Positions 18,901 to 28,601 of a stretch of DNA of 64,000 nt are shown here, piece after piece. Every line of letters starts with the position of its first letter. Positions within the stretch are counted from its first letter, which is position 1. Source of the DNA: Nannocystis sp. GTDB taxonomy: Bacteria; Myxococcota_A; Polyangia; Nannocystales; Nannocystaceae. The position numbers and the translations under genes were made by a program. The notes below the pieces were generated by a model. The model ran no database searches, was not told where the DNA came from, and saw only the letters and a program-made list of their open reading frames with translations. The stretch spans positions 1 to 64,000 of the forward strand of contig NZ_JADJNN010000040.1 of NCBI RefSeq assembly GCF_016714285.1, in the 5' to 3' direction.

Positions 18901-21900
18901 ATCAGTTCGATCGGCGAGACATCCACCATGGCGCTCGGGTTGGACACGATGTCGTCCTCCGACTCCATCACTTGATCGATCCACGTGCCCTTGCCCTGGA
19001 TCTTGGCGAAGCGCGGGCCGTCGCCGGAGCTGCGCGCGAGGTAGTCGTAGATGACGATCGCGTCGAGCTCGTTGCCCTGGCGATCGGCCCGGCCGTTGCG
19101 CTGCCGTCGGGTCATGGGATCCCACGGCAGATCGACGTTGTGGACGGCGCAGGTGCGGCGTTGCAGGTTGGCGCCCTCGCCACCGACCGAGTTGGCGATC
19201 ATGACGATGTAGCGGCCCGCGTTGAAGTCGTCCACGAGCTGGACGCGGTCGGTGGCCGACTTGGCACTCTGCGCATTGAGCAGGGCGATACGGGCGCGGG
19301 GGATGCCGTACTCGACGAGTACCTCGCGCAGCCACATCTGCGCCGCGAGAGGTTCCAGGAAGACGATGTGGCCGCAGCCGGGCGTGGCGAGGATGCGCTC
19401 CGCGACGGCGACAAACTTCGGCGAACGGAACGAGTCGGGCGCGGGCAGGTCCTTGCCACCGAGGGCGTTGTCCCAGCTGTAGCCCTCGTCGAGCTGGGCG
19501 TGGATCGCCACGAGGCCGAGGCGGACGATCAGGCCGAGCGCCATGTTGCCGCCGCCGGTGGCCATCTTGGCCGCGAAGGCGTCGGCGTGGGCGCCGGTCT
19601 TGGCCCGCTGCGCGTCGTCGAGGTCGACGCGGACCAGCTCCTGGCGAGCGCGGGGCTTCTTGAGCCGGCCGAGCGCGGCCATCTCCTCGGCGCTGCGCAT
19701 CTCGAGCAGACGGGTGAGGATCGAGCGCAGGTCGATCAAATTCTTGAAGCCGACCATGGCGGACCGGTCCTCGATCGCCATGCCGACCGTGACCACGGGG
19801 CGCTTTTCGATGATGCAGAAGCGGTCGATGAACTGCTCGGCGTCGTGGATCTTGAGGTCGGTCCAGGCCCGCGGGTTGACGTAGCTGACGGCCGTGTACA
19901 GCTCGGTCGGGCTGTTCTTCGCAGGGGTCGCGCTGAGACCGATGATCCCCGCGCCGCCGGTGCGATGGCGGATCGCCGCGCTGCGAAAGCACAGCTGCCA
20001 GGCCCGATCCGAGCCCTCACCGGGCGAACCCATGAAGGCCGGCACGCCGTACTCGCGCGGCTCCGGCTTGAAGAGATTCTTGAAATTGTGGATCTCGTCG
20101 ATGACCAGGAGGTCGATGCCGAGGTCGTCCCACTTGATGTCGCCGTCGTACTCCCAGCGTCTCCGGCAGCTCCAGGCGCTCGAGGATCCACGCCGGGATG
20201 CCCTCCTCGAGGATCGCCCGCTCGCGCTCGGTGCGGTCCTTCGGGTCCTTGTCGGCGATGCTGCGCCGGGTGAGCGCGAGCTGTCGCATGATCGCTGGGG
20301 TGTCCTGCACGAGCGCCGTGGCGGCGTCCATGTCGAGCCGCGTGCGACTCATCGAGCTGTAGGTGAGCAGGGCGAGGTCGTATTCGCCGGCCTGGAATCG
20401 GGCCCACTTCTGGGCGCGCTGCTCGGGCTTGTCGGTCTCCGCGGTCTCGACGATTTTGCCGTCCACCTCTGCGTTACCGAGGTTGGTGCCGACGAGCAGC
20501 ACGCGGTAGTCGGGCAACACGGCGGCGATCTCGTTGCGCCACTGGAGGATAAGAGATTGGGGACTAGCACCACGGGCCGCCGGACCCATCCCTCCTGCCG
20601 TGCGGCGGCGATGGTAGCGAGGGCAGTGAAGGTCTTGCCGACGCCGACATCGTAGACGAGGATGCCGCCGCGATTGGACAGCAGGCGCCGCACGCCAGCT
20701 CGCTGGTAGTCGAACAGCTGGCGCTTGGGGTCCGTGGTCCAGCGGGCGATGTAGATCGGCTCGTCGCCGTATGTGGGGAGCACGAAGCCGCGGGCGACGC
20801 GGTTGTATGCGGCGAGCAAGATCCGCTGGCGCTCGGGCGCCCCGGCGATCCAGTCGCGAAAATCGCGGCTCCACGCGGCGACCTTCTCGTCGCGCGCTTC
20901 ATTGAGGCTTTGGAGCTTCTTGCGCTCCGGGCTGAAGTTCACCTTGTCGTGGTTGAGCCAGCCGAGGAAGTTGATCGTGAGCGGCGCGAGCTGGGGGCTC
21001 TCGTCGAGGTCGCTGTAGTCGATGCCGCGGACCTGCACGAGGCCGGCGTCGCGGATGAGCTCGATCGCCGGGTAGCCGCCGTTGATGGTGTCGCCGAGCC
21101 AGTCGGCGATCAGCGGGAGCGGCACCCAGCCCTCGCGCACCGAGTACTCGCCGAGGTCGTGCAGCAGCGCGGGGCGGATCGTCGCCATCAGGCGCCGCGC
21201 CTGCTCCTGCGCCTGCATGTTGTCGGGATGCTGGACGGCCCGGTCGTAGCGCGACCACAGATCGCCGGTGTAGTAGTCGGTCTCGGGCAGCAGGAGCGTG
21301 AGGCCGGGCCCGTCGACGCACCACCCGGCGCGCATGATCAAGGTGAGGGCCGCGTCGCGCGTCTCAGTGCCACCACGCGCGGTGTTCTCCTGCATGAGCC
21401 GCGGGACGCTCAGGCCGCGCTCCTGGCGGTAGATGTGCTCGGCAAGCGCGAGCAGATCACCGGTGGGGATCGTGGGCGCAGCGGCCGGGGGGCGCTCGCG
21501 CAGGCCGGGGATCAGGTTGCCGTCGTTCTCGAAGGCGCGGAGGAAGGTGCGGGCGAGGTCGCGGTCCTTCGCCAGCACGCGGACATTCTTCGCGTCGTAG
21601 GGGTTGCCGTGGCGTGTCGTCCAGCCACGGAGCGCGTCGACCAGCTCGGGCCAGAGCAGCACGGGGTCGTCGGCGCGGGCGCCCGCGACGGCGGCGAGGT
21701 AGGCGTCGACGCGGCGCACGAGGGCCTGCGCCGACGCGATGCGCGGGTCGCCGGGGTCAAGCTCGTCCTTGGCAACGATGCGCGGGGCGGCGACGCGGAT
21801 CCGGCAGTCCTGGCAGATCGGGCGCTCGATCAGCTCGGGGAGCCGCACGGGCGGGCCGATGATCGCAAGACGGTAGCTGTTGTCGATCTCGCCGAGCACG

Positions 21901-23006
21901 TGCCGCGGCACCATGTCGAAGTAGCGGCCGTCCGCGATCGGGACGTCCTCCGCGTCGAGCTCGGCCAGCACGCCCGCGCGGCGGCGGAAGAAGATCAGGT
22001 CGGTGACATTGTGGGCGCCGGGGAAGTGATCGCGCTGGCGGCCGTCCGGGAGGCGCAGCTGTGAGGGCAGGCGGAAGGCGGTTGCAACGTGGTTGCCGAG
22101 GAGGATCGTCTCGCGGAGCTTGCGGCGCTTGGGGTCGCTCATAAAGCCCATCGGCACGATGAAGATCCCGAGGCCGCCGGGTGCGAGCAGATCGAGGCCC
22201 CGTCGCAGGAAGTAGGCCATCGCGGTCTTTTCGCGGTAGCTGCGGTCGCGGTCCTCGAACGCTGCCTCACCGCGCTGGCCGAACGGCGGATTGCTGACCA
22301 CGAGGTTGACGCGGCCGACCTCCTCGTCCCAGTGCTTCGCGATCCAGCGCTCGAAGGGGCCCGTGAACACCGTGAGGCCGGGTCGCACGGCGGACAGAAG
22401 CGTGGCGGCCAGCGCCGAGTACTCGATGGCTGTCCAGCGGATCGGCGCGCCGCCGAGGGCGTCGAAGGCGAGGATGAAGCGCCCGATCCCGGCGGAGGGC
22501 TCGAGCGCACGGATCACGCCGTCCAGGCCGACGAGATCGGGGAGCAAGAGTCGTGCGACCCTGGCGATCTCGGCCACGAGGGCGGTCGGCGTGTAGTACT
22601 CGTGGATCAGGCCGCGCGTGTCGACCTGCAGCGACGGCGGGAACGCGGCCTGTGCCTTGTCGATCGAGAGGCCACCCCAACCGCTGTAGCGGGCGAGCAC
22701 GCGGCGATCCTCGACGGTGTGCGACCCGGCGGGCTTGCTAACCAGGAGCTGCATGGCTTCGAGGTTGGCGGCCATGCGACGAGATTCGGTCCACGCGTCG
22801 GGCTGACCGGGGTCGATCGCTGGCTCGCGCTGCGCGAGGGCGGCGGTGAGGCCGTTCAGGATCTTGATGCGGTTGCGGGCGAGGAAGTCGTCCAGCGCGG
22901 CGTCGGAGGGCACGGGCTCGCCGCGGCGACGGGCCTCCTGCAAGCGGCCGCGCACGCGCGCGACCTGCCGCTCGAAGCGCTCGAGGGCCGCCTCCGAGAC
23001 GATCAC
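15970..23006 (-). CDS. N6-adenine methylase, SF2 helicase and C-terminal sliding clamp (probable single ~2,345-aa protein, frameshifted)
   Basis: GTG start overlapping the upstream TGA (GTGA). Methylase: YSGWGGL (about 107), EYYTPTALV (about 136), LEPSAGIGRF (SAM motif I, about 168), VVSNPPFGQ (motif IV, about 236). Helicase: VYDVGVGKTFTALATI (Walker A, about 785), VIDEIHNFKN (DEAH-type, about 968), IGLSATPAKNS, and QRNGRADRQGN (motif VI, about 1305). The arrangement resembles large plasmid/phage methylase-helicases of the DarB/strawberry-notch type. Coding switches frame near 20,560, 20,160 and 18,030. After the last shift it continues through a linker into a DnaN-like clamp (FTVDAKELQGAL near 17,140 to the C-terminal IVMPYRLQN, matching the bacterial clamp ending VMPMRL). 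No start codon lies next to the clamp domain, so fusion to the helicase or at least a long N-terminal extension is required. Alternative: two or three adjacent genes. Confidence 0.8.
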
Positions 23007-24370
23007 GCCTCGTCCCCCATCGCGCCGGCCATGAAGGCCCGCATGAGCGCGGCATCATCGGCGGTGGAGGCTGTGGCCCGCGCCGCGGGTTGGCCTCGCG
23101 CGGCCATCTCTTCGGCGACCTTGCGCAGCTTGCCGGCGCTGCCGCTCTCGAGGTGACGCGACTGTCCGTCCGCGTCGTAGAAGTAGAGCGCGTGGCGCTT
23201 GCCCTCGGGCTCCACGACGAAGGTGCCATGCTTGGCCGCGCCGCGGGCCTTGCCGTCGACCTCGGTCCACGTGACGCAGCCGCAACTCGCGTCCTCGGGG
23301 GCCTTCTCGGACTTCTTGACCATAGTCTCCTCCTTCGCTGGCGGCGTCGGTTTGGCGGGGCCTTCTCCTCCTTCGCTGGTGGCGTCGGCTTGGCGGGGGC
23401 CTTCCCCTTCCTCGCTGGTGGCGTCGGCTTGCCTGGGGCCTTCTCCGCGTCGGTGGCGCTGGGCTTGCCGCCCTTGCGTCCGCGAGTCGCTACTGCGGGC
23501 GCCTTGGGTGTCCGGGCCCTCGCGGCCATCTTCTTGCCGGCAGCCTTGCCCCGCTTGCCCTTGCTCGCCGCATCGCTCGCCGCCTTGCTCGCTGCCTTGC
23601 TCGCCGCCTTGCTCGCCGCTTTGCTCGCCGCCTTGCTCGCCGCCTTGCTCGCCTTGCTCGCCGCCTTGCTCGCCGCCTTGCTCGCGGGTGCTGCGGCGGG
23701 TTGTTTCGCGGGCGTCGGCTTCTTCGCAGGGGCGATGGGCTTCGCGGCCCGCTTCGCCACCTTCCGCCGGCCCTTGGCGGCCGGCTTCTCGCTCGAAACC
23801 GCCGCCGTCGGCGAGGGTGTGGCGCTCGTCGTCACCACCGCCACAGGCTTAGCTCGCAGCGTGGTGTAGTGGGTCGCGGCGACGCGACAGATCTGCTGCG
23901 CCACGGCTGGGTCCGTCCCGGTCGGCACCGACACATTGCCGCTGGGATCTGCGACCCGTGCCGCCCTCGACCTTCCCGCAGATGCAGCCATCCGAGACCT
24001 GATCGAACGCCAGGCCGGTCTCCGCTCGTTCGTCGGCGACGCCGCTCGCGGCGGTGGCTCCGGTGTCGCCCGCTCGGCCTGCTTCCTCCCCTGCCGTTTC
24101 GCCGGCTTGGCAGCCTCCGCGGCTTGCTTTTCCAGCGCTGCGGCGACCTCGGGCATCGTCGCCGCGTGGGCTTCGGCCCGGCACTGTGCATCGCGGAGGC
24201 GCCGGAGCCCGGTCGCCAGCACCTCCGCGCGCCGCCCGATCTTCACCGTGCAGTGCCACCCGTCGTCGCGCTGTTCGACGCGAAAGCTCGCACCCAATTC
24301 CGCCGCAGACACACCCTTTTTCAGGTCGCTTCCACGGCAACGTGATTGGCTCGATCGCTCGACTGGCCAT
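23003..24370 (-). CDS. histone H1-like Lys/Ala-repeat protein with C-terminal domain (frameshifted)
   Basis: ATG at 24,370 behind a very strong site (GGAGGGGAGG). MASRAIEPITLPWKRPEKG is followed by an A-run indel near 24,310 and then VSAAELGASFRVEQRDDGWH, a DNA- or RNA-binding-like start. The middle is Ala/Lys/Pro-rich, with about twelve KAAS units (23,569-23,693) and PTPPAKKGKAP-type repeats, like bacterial H1/AlgP proteins that bind DNA through their tails. Near 23,360 one missing base breaks the repeat; restoring it would read straight into MVKKSEKAPEDASCGCVTW... (ATG at 23,323), a 106-aa domain that otherwise is its own gene. Its stop overlaps the methylase GTG. Probable role: compaction of the element's DNA. 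Confidence 0.6.
23569..23693 (-). repeat. tandem KAAS-coding 12-bp repeats
   Basis: On the plus strand the unit is close to gccttgctcgcc, repeated about ten times with small variants, encoding (S)KAA on the minus strand. Such arrays expand and contract by slippage, so copy number is likely variable between strains. Confidence 0.8.
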
Positions 24371-24415
24371 AATCCTCCCCTCCTACTTCCCGCGTGGCGG
24401 GCCCCCACAACAGCC

Positions 24416-25130
24416 CTACGGGCTCTCGCTCCAGGCGCGCCGCTCATGAATTCACGGATCACGCTGGCGCCCACGCGAAGCAGGTCGCCGATGTCCTCGA
24501 CCGAGACGTTGCTCGGCGAGGCGGGCGGGCGACTCTTCATCGAGCTCAGCGCCTCGTCGAGCTGCCGGGCCTGCTCGATGGCCCGCTTGTTCATCTCGTT
24601 CGTCTGCTCCGCAGCTCGGCCCGACGCGGCGGCGTGCTTGTGGAAGACATCCCACAGCATCCGCGTCGCGTGCTCCGTCACCGCGAGCGGATCGGTGCTG
24701 TTCACCGGGCTCGTGATCGTGGCGTTGTCCTGGCCGTCTGCGTCGCCCGTGTCGTCCGCGTTGCCCGCGTCGGCTGTTTCGCCCGCGTCCCCGGGCCCGT
24801 CACCTTCTCCTACATCTTCGGTCTTTGGGCCCCGCGCGACGATCCTGCCGTCGAGTTCCGCGATCTGGCCCAGCTTGAGGCGCGGCTCCTGAAACTTTCG
24901 GAACTGTTCGAGGCTCCTCTTCGCTGAGTTCCTCCCACGACATCAACAACGTCGCGCCGCGGTCGTCCCATCTTCTGCTCGGGGTCCCTCGGCAGGACCC
25001 GGCACACCTTATACGTATGTCGTTCCACACCCTCCTCTGTTACAGCCCGCTCAACGAGGCAAGATACTACATGTTGATCACGCCCTGTCCACCAAGATAA
25101 TTGCGCAGCGCACTCCGCGAGCTCGCACAC
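24416..25130 (-). CDS. hypothetical protein, first gene of the left arm (~235 aa, frameshifted)
   Basis: From a GTG: LSWWTGRDQHVVSCLVERAV..., then after an indel near 24,975 GATLLMSWEELSEEE, after another near 24,925 LEQFRKFQEPRLKLGQIAEL, an Asp/Gly-rich linker, and DPLAVTEHATRMLWDVFHKH followed by a coiled-coil-like helix and VEDIGDLLRVGASVIREFMS. A last indel near 24,435 would give a TAG at 24,416, just ahead of the strong ribosome binding site of the next gene. The pieces form a coherent soluble protein but no family is recognised. The start is uncertain. Confidence 0.45.
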
Positions 25131-25180
25131 CGCACGGGCGCACGGACGAGCCCGCTTGCTGATCTCTGGGAAGGCAGAAT

Positions 25181-25211
25181 TTGCGGGGATAAGTCGCTAG
25201 CCCGCTATAAT
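25181..25211 (+). promoter_or_regulatory. candidate promoter for the right-arm operon
   Basis: TTGCGG at 25,181-25,186 and a perfect TATAAT at 25,206-25,211 with a 19-bp spacer, upstream of the motif array and about 300 bp before the first right-arm gene. TATAAT is rare in sequence of this GC content. The spacer is slightly long, so confidence is limited. Confidence 0.35.
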
Positions 25212-25323
25212 CATTGTTCCGACGCAAGTCGGCACTTGTCGCGCCTTTCTGGTGGACGGCGAACAGGTGCTGCCAGCGCGCCCGACATAGGTCGCGGGAC
25301 ATCTCTCAACGATGTCGGCGGCC

Positions 25324-25340
25324 CAGACAAGTTGTCTGGA
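25324..25340. promoter_or_regulatory. perfect 8-1-8 palindrome CCAGACAA-G-TTGTCTGG
   Basis: Perfect inverted repeat inside the control region, of the size and symmetry of a dimeric repressor site. Its half-site (TTGTCTGG) differs from the GATGTC motif, so a second regulator may bind here. Confidence 0.5.
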
Positions 25341-25412
25341 CTTCCCTCTGGATGTCGACTCTTCGGCAAGGAATGTCTGCGGGCCCCGCCGCGGGATGTC
25401 GGCACTTCTCTC

Positions 25413-25432
25413 GAGATGTCGCTCGACATCTC
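25413..25432. promoter_or_regulatory. 9-2-9 palindrome built from two GATGTCG motifs
   Basis: GAGATGTCG and CGACATCTC face each other across 2 bp. It joins two copies of the recurring motif head to head, as expected if the motif is the half-site of a dimeric protein. Confidence 0.5.
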
Positions 25433-25520
25433 TGTCGGATGTCCCAGATATCCCTCCATTCCCCAACATGCCCCATCAGAGACACGCGAAAAGCACGCAG
25501 TCATAAAAACGCCGTAAACC

Positions 25521-25643
25521 ATGGCTGAGCGCCAGGACAGGCACGAATTCGCTAAACAAACATCATCGAAAAAAGCTTCGCGGCCGGCTGTCTATTTATT
25601 GGACTCTGGCACTGCGGAGGCTGCTATCTCTTGTCCCCGATGA
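25521..25643 (+). CDS. small protein (40 aa), first gene of the right arm
   Basis: MAERQDRHEFAKQTSSKK then a short hydrophobic stretch (RPAVYLLDSGTAEAAISC) and stop. The TGA overlaps the ATG of the next gene as ATGA, the same coupling used elsewhere in this operon, which is the main reason to believe it. No good ribosome binding site upstream. Function unknown. Confidence 0.45.
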   Translation: MAERQDRHEFAKQTSSKKASRPAVYLLDSGTAEAAISCPR

Positions 25644-26278
25644 CATGGCATCACCTCATCGTCACCATCCTGCGTGGTGTGCTCAGATTCGTCGCCGACG
25701 AGTACTACCCGGTCCCGGGACGTGTACGAAAGAGCCATAAGAGGAAGGCGGCTCCGCCTCCTCCACGGGCCGAAGAACCCGCGCATTCGGCCGGCTGGGC
25801 GCCACCGAAGGAGGCGCCGCCCGTGACCGTGATCCGTCTGGAGACCGACGCCGGCTCGACGGTCGCGGCTGCATCCTTTATAGGCGAGGAGTGCTTTGGT
25901 GTGACGAAGGTGCAGCGGGAGCGTCAGCCCGGCGAGAGCCGCAGGACACGGCGTAAGGCCCCGGCTGCCCCGGCGTCCACGGAGGTTGCGCCTGCGGTGC
26001 CGTCCCTGCGCGACCCGCAATACGCCGAGCGACTCGAGCGCATGCGCCAGTGGGGCATCGCCGAGCACGCCCGCCAGCAGGCCGAATTCCAGGACCAGGC
26101 CGCCGAGGTCGAGGCGCAGCGCTCGGCCCCGACGACCGTGCAACGAGTGGTCGAGCAGCCGCGAGCCTCGCGGCTGCGCCCCGCCGGTGAGCCGCTGTCG
26201 ATCTCGTGGCTCGCCCCCGAGACGCTCCTGTTACTCGAGCTCGGAGAACCGCTGACATACGTGCACGCAGCCGCATAG
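25640..26278 (+). CDS. hypothetical basic/Pro-rich protein with N-terminal hydrophobic helix (212 aa)
   Basis: ATG coupled to the 40-aa gene (a TTG at 25,631 is an alternative start). MTWHHLIVTILRGVLRFVAD is a short hydrophobic helix, followed by a basic Pro-rich region (KSHKRKAAPPPPRAEE), a beta strand segment (VTVIRLETDAGSTVAAASF), and an Arg/Gln-rich coiled region. No family recognised. Likely a minor particle or assembly protein if the operon encodes a virion. Confidence 0.6.
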   Translation: MTWHHLIVTILRGVLRFVADEYYPVPGRVRKSHKRKAAPPPPRAEEPAHSAGWAPPKEAPPVTVIRLETDAGSTVAAASFIGEECFGVTKVQRERQPGESRRTRRKAPAAPASTEVAPAVPSLRDPQYAERLERMRQWGIAEHARQQAEFQDQAAEVEAQRSAPTTVQRVVEQPRASRLRPAGEPLSISWLAPETLLLLELGEPLTYVHAAA

Positions 26279-26287
26279 GAGGGACAA

Positions 26288-26676
26288 ATGGGGAAATTTG
26301 GGGAGAAGCAGCGACGCGCCACCGACGTGGTCCACGAGGTGCGCGTCGAGGAGAGCAAAAGCACGAGGAGCAGCTCGCCCGGCACACCGCGCACCTGTGC
26401 ATCCACGGCTGGCGCGATGTCCTGTGGATCACCGGGGCGCTCGGGGCAGGACTCGCGCTTGGGAAGCTCGGCGAGAGTCAGCTTAAAGGAGGTTGGCGGG
26501 CCGTGCCGATGGTGGTCGGCCTCGTGCTGTCGATCGCCGCTCGCCGGACTGACCCGGGGCGGGTTCGATTCGCCAAGAAGGCCGCTCTGGCGGTCGGCGG
26601 CCTCGCGCTCATGACGTCCACGATTCACTTCACCATGCAGGGGCGCATCGACGCCGACCGCACGCTGGAAGCCTGA
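26288..26676 (+). CDS. small multi-spanning membrane protein (~129 aa, one frameshift)
   Basis: Strong site GGAGGG six bases before the ATG. MGKFGEKQRRATDVVHEVRVEE, then after an indel near 26,350 QKHEEQLARHTAHLCIHGWR and three hydrophobic helices (LWITGALGAGLALGKLG, AVPMVVGLVLSIAA, ALAVGGLALMTSTIHF). A short charged N-terminus facing the cytoplasm is likely. Size and topology resemble small integral proteins of membrane-containing phages, or a holin; neither can be proven from sequence alone. Confidence 0.6.
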
Positions 26677-26688
26677 GGAGAACCGCGA

Positions 26689-27234
26689 ATGAACTTTCGT
26701 ACCGATCTGGAGATCCTCGCGCTGGAACCACAGGGCGGCGGGATGACGCTCATCGAGGCACGCGCCACGGATGGGAGCACGGTGGTGCTGTTGGTCCGCG
26801 TGGTCGAGCCGCTCGTCGTGGGCGGCCACATGGCGCTCGCACTGACCGCCGAAGTCGCCGCGCCGACGCAGGCACCGACCGGCAAGTCGATGCGCGACCG
26901 GTTGCAGGCGCGCCTCAGTGGCACGGCCCCAGCGGCCACTGCCCCGGCGCCTCGACTGGCGATCAGCCTCAATACGCCGGGCAGCGCGGGCACGTTTGGC
27001 TCCCCGCCGGGCGGCGCAGCTGCGTCGGGCAGTGCGGGCACGTCGGGCGCCGCGAGCTCGCCGAACGGCGCGGCCGCGCCGAGTCCGGCGTCGCAGAGTT
27101 CGAGCGCGGCGGGTGACGCATCGTCGCTGCTGCTCTCTTCCATCCTGGGGGCTTCCCCCCGCAGCTCCGTAAACGCGGAGCGCGATGTGGACGATGAAAT
27201 GGACGCGCTCTTTGGGGCGCGCAGAAAGGGCTAG
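26689..27234 (+). CDS. hypothetical protein with low-complexity Ser/Gly/Ala linker (181 aa)
   Basis: Site GAGGAGAA upstream of the ATG. The N-terminal ~60 residues are beta-rich (MNFRTDLEILALEPQGGGMT..., VVLLVRVVEPLVVGG), the centre is Ser/Gly/Pro/Ala-rich (GSAGTFGSPPGGAAASG), and the end is acidic (ERDVDDEMDALFG). It lies directly before the two beta-rich proteins. A spike, linker or scaffold function is possible. No family recognised. Confidence 0.6.
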   Translation: MNFRTDLEILALEPQGGGMTLIEARATDGSTVVLLVRVVEPLVVGGHMALALTAEVAAPTQAPTGKSMRDRLQARLSGTAPAATAPAPRLAISLNTPGSAGTFGSPPGGAAASGSAGTSGAASSPNGAAAPSPASQSSSAAGDASSLLLSSILGASPRSSVNAERDVDDEMDALFGARRKG

Positions 27235-27238
27235 ATCG

Positions 27239-27866
27239 ATGGCTGACGAGACCGAGGAGAAGCTCAACTACATGGCCGACCGCATCGCGGCGCGGCTGCA
27301 AGGACAAAGCACGCTGCCCGCGATCACGGGACAGATCCAGGCGTGCAGTTTTTCAGCGCCGAGCAACGGCTGCGAGAACTTGCTGTACGCGCCGATCACG
27401 ACGCAGAAGTTTTACCGCAGCGGGCGGACCGACATCGCCGTCATCCAGATGGGCCATATCCCGGTCGCGCCGGGGGCCCAGGTCACGCTCGCGCAGGAGT
27501 CAGCCGCCCTGGCCCACGGGCTGCTTCAGCCTGCGCTACCGCCTCGCCAACAACGGCAACAACCACGATCAGGTGCGCCTCGCGTGGTTTCTGGATGATG
27601 AGGAGCTCGACACGCAGATCTGGGGCAGCGAGATCTACAACCTCGACAACACGATCATCGGCGATGGCCTCCTGCCGATCCCGATGGCGATGGGCCAGCA
27701 CTGCTGCGTTGGTGGCAACAACCGCCTGCGCGCCCGGATCTCCCACACGGGGAACAACAACCAGATCGAGAACATCCGCCTGTTCGTGCACCACGGCAAG
27801 GCCGTGAAGTGCTGCTCGTCGTGCGCCATGGGCCGCTCGTGCGACTGCAACGGGGGCCACAAGTAA
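27239..27866 (+). CDS. beta-rich protein, candidate small capsid protein 1 (~208 aa, one frameshift)
   Basis: MADETEEKLNYMADRIAARL, then strands ending VAPGAQVTLAQESAALAHG; an indel near 27,515 moves coding to the frame with CFSLRYRLANNGNNHDQVRL and WFLDDEELDTQIWG, ending in a Cys-rich tail (KCCSSCAMGRSCDC). Alternating hydrophobic strands with Asn/Gly turns suggest a single beta-sandwich or jelly roll. It is adjacent to another beta-rich protein of similar size, a pairing that recalls the two small single-barrel capsid proteins of some tailless membrane-containing phages. That parallel is inference from layout and size only. Confidence 0.55.
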
Positions 27867-27878
27867 TCGGAGGTCGTC

Positions 27879-28601
27879 ATGGACAAGATCAGACTCATCC
27901 TCCGCGGCGGGCTCGACGGCGTGACGCTGGCGACCGCGCCGACAGACTTCGCGCTCGCCGAGGGGTGGACGCAGGGCACGCTCGCTACGAACCCGGTGGG
28001 CATCCTACCCGCTGGCCTGTGGGGCAAGGTGCCGGCCGGCGATCCCTACCTCGCGCACATCAATGTGCTGACCACCAACCCGCTCGGCCCGGGCGACTTC
28101 TTCGAGCTGCAGAGCGGCGCACCGATCCAGCCGCGCGTCCAGTACGCCCCGGGCCCGGGGAACAGCCGCCTCGTGCTCGTCCGTCCGACCGATCGTCTGC
28201 GCTTCGTCGTCGCGCCCCAGGCGAGCGTGGCGATCGAGCTGTTGATCGAGAGCATCGGCGGCGTCAACGAGCTCGGCACGCGCCTGGTGGCGTGGTCCGA
28301 ACAATCGCGGGCATCGAGCGGTGTTCGTTCGCTCCGTGTCGGGGTCCCGCTGGCGCTCGCGGCCTGGCAGGGGCTGCTCCACGTGATCCACGACTCGGTC
28401 AACGCCGACGTGATCACGCTGCCCAGCCGCTCGCTTGTGCCGCTCGACGCGGTGCTCACATTCTCGCGCAAGGGCGCCGGGGTGCCTCTGCTGGCAGCAG
28501 CAGCCGGCGACACCATCGCCCGCGGCCTGCCCAACCAGCAGGTCAACCGCGCGGTCATTGTCTACAACAACGGCGAAGAGTGGGCCCTCGCGGGTACGTA
28601 G
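27879..28601 (+). CDS. beta-rich protein, candidate small capsid protein 2 (240 aa)
   Basis: Intact, with GGAGG 6-8 bases before the ATG. MDKIRLILRGGLDGVTLATA..., strands such as DFFELQSGAPIQPRVQYAPG, RLVLVRPTDRLRFVVAPQ and AVIVYNNGEEWALAGT indicate an all-beta protein; no catalytic motif, signal peptide or membrane helix. Stops one base before the ATG of the next gene. See the companion at 27,239. A structural (capsid or spike) role is the best guess. Confidence 0.6.
   Translation: MDKIRLILRGGLDGVTLATAPTDFALAEGWTQGTLATNPVGILPAGLWGKVPAGDPYLAHINVLTTNPLGPGDFFELQSGAPIQPRVQYAPGPGNSRLVLVRPTDRLRFVVAPQASVAIELLIESIGGVNELGTRLVAWSEQSRASSGVRSLRVGVPLALAAWQGLLHVIHDSVNADVITLPSRSLVPLDAVLTFSRKGAGVPLLAAAAGDTIARGLPNQQVNRAVIVYNNGEEWALAGT

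Larger units (their letters stand above)
25283..25444. repeat. cluster of GATGTC/GACATC motifs (operator array or iterons)
   Basis: Copies in either orientation at 25,284 (GACATA), 25,299 (GACATC), 25,311, 25,351, 25,373 (AATGTC), 25,395, 25,415 (GATGTCG), 25,425 (GACATC) and 25,438 (GATGTC): about nine in 160 bp, several extended to GGATGTC or GATGTCG. The spacing is irregular (16-40 bp). It lies in the only large non-coding gap of the element, so a multi-site operator or replication origin is likely. Confidence 0.65.
25131..25520. other. central non-coding control region between the two arms
   Basis: No convincing gene. It separates the divergent left and right arms of the element and holds a TATAAT-type promoter, a dense cluster of GATGTC/GACATC motifs and two palindromes (listed separately). 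This is the expected place for the lysogeny/early switch or a replication origin of the element. Confidence 0.55.
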
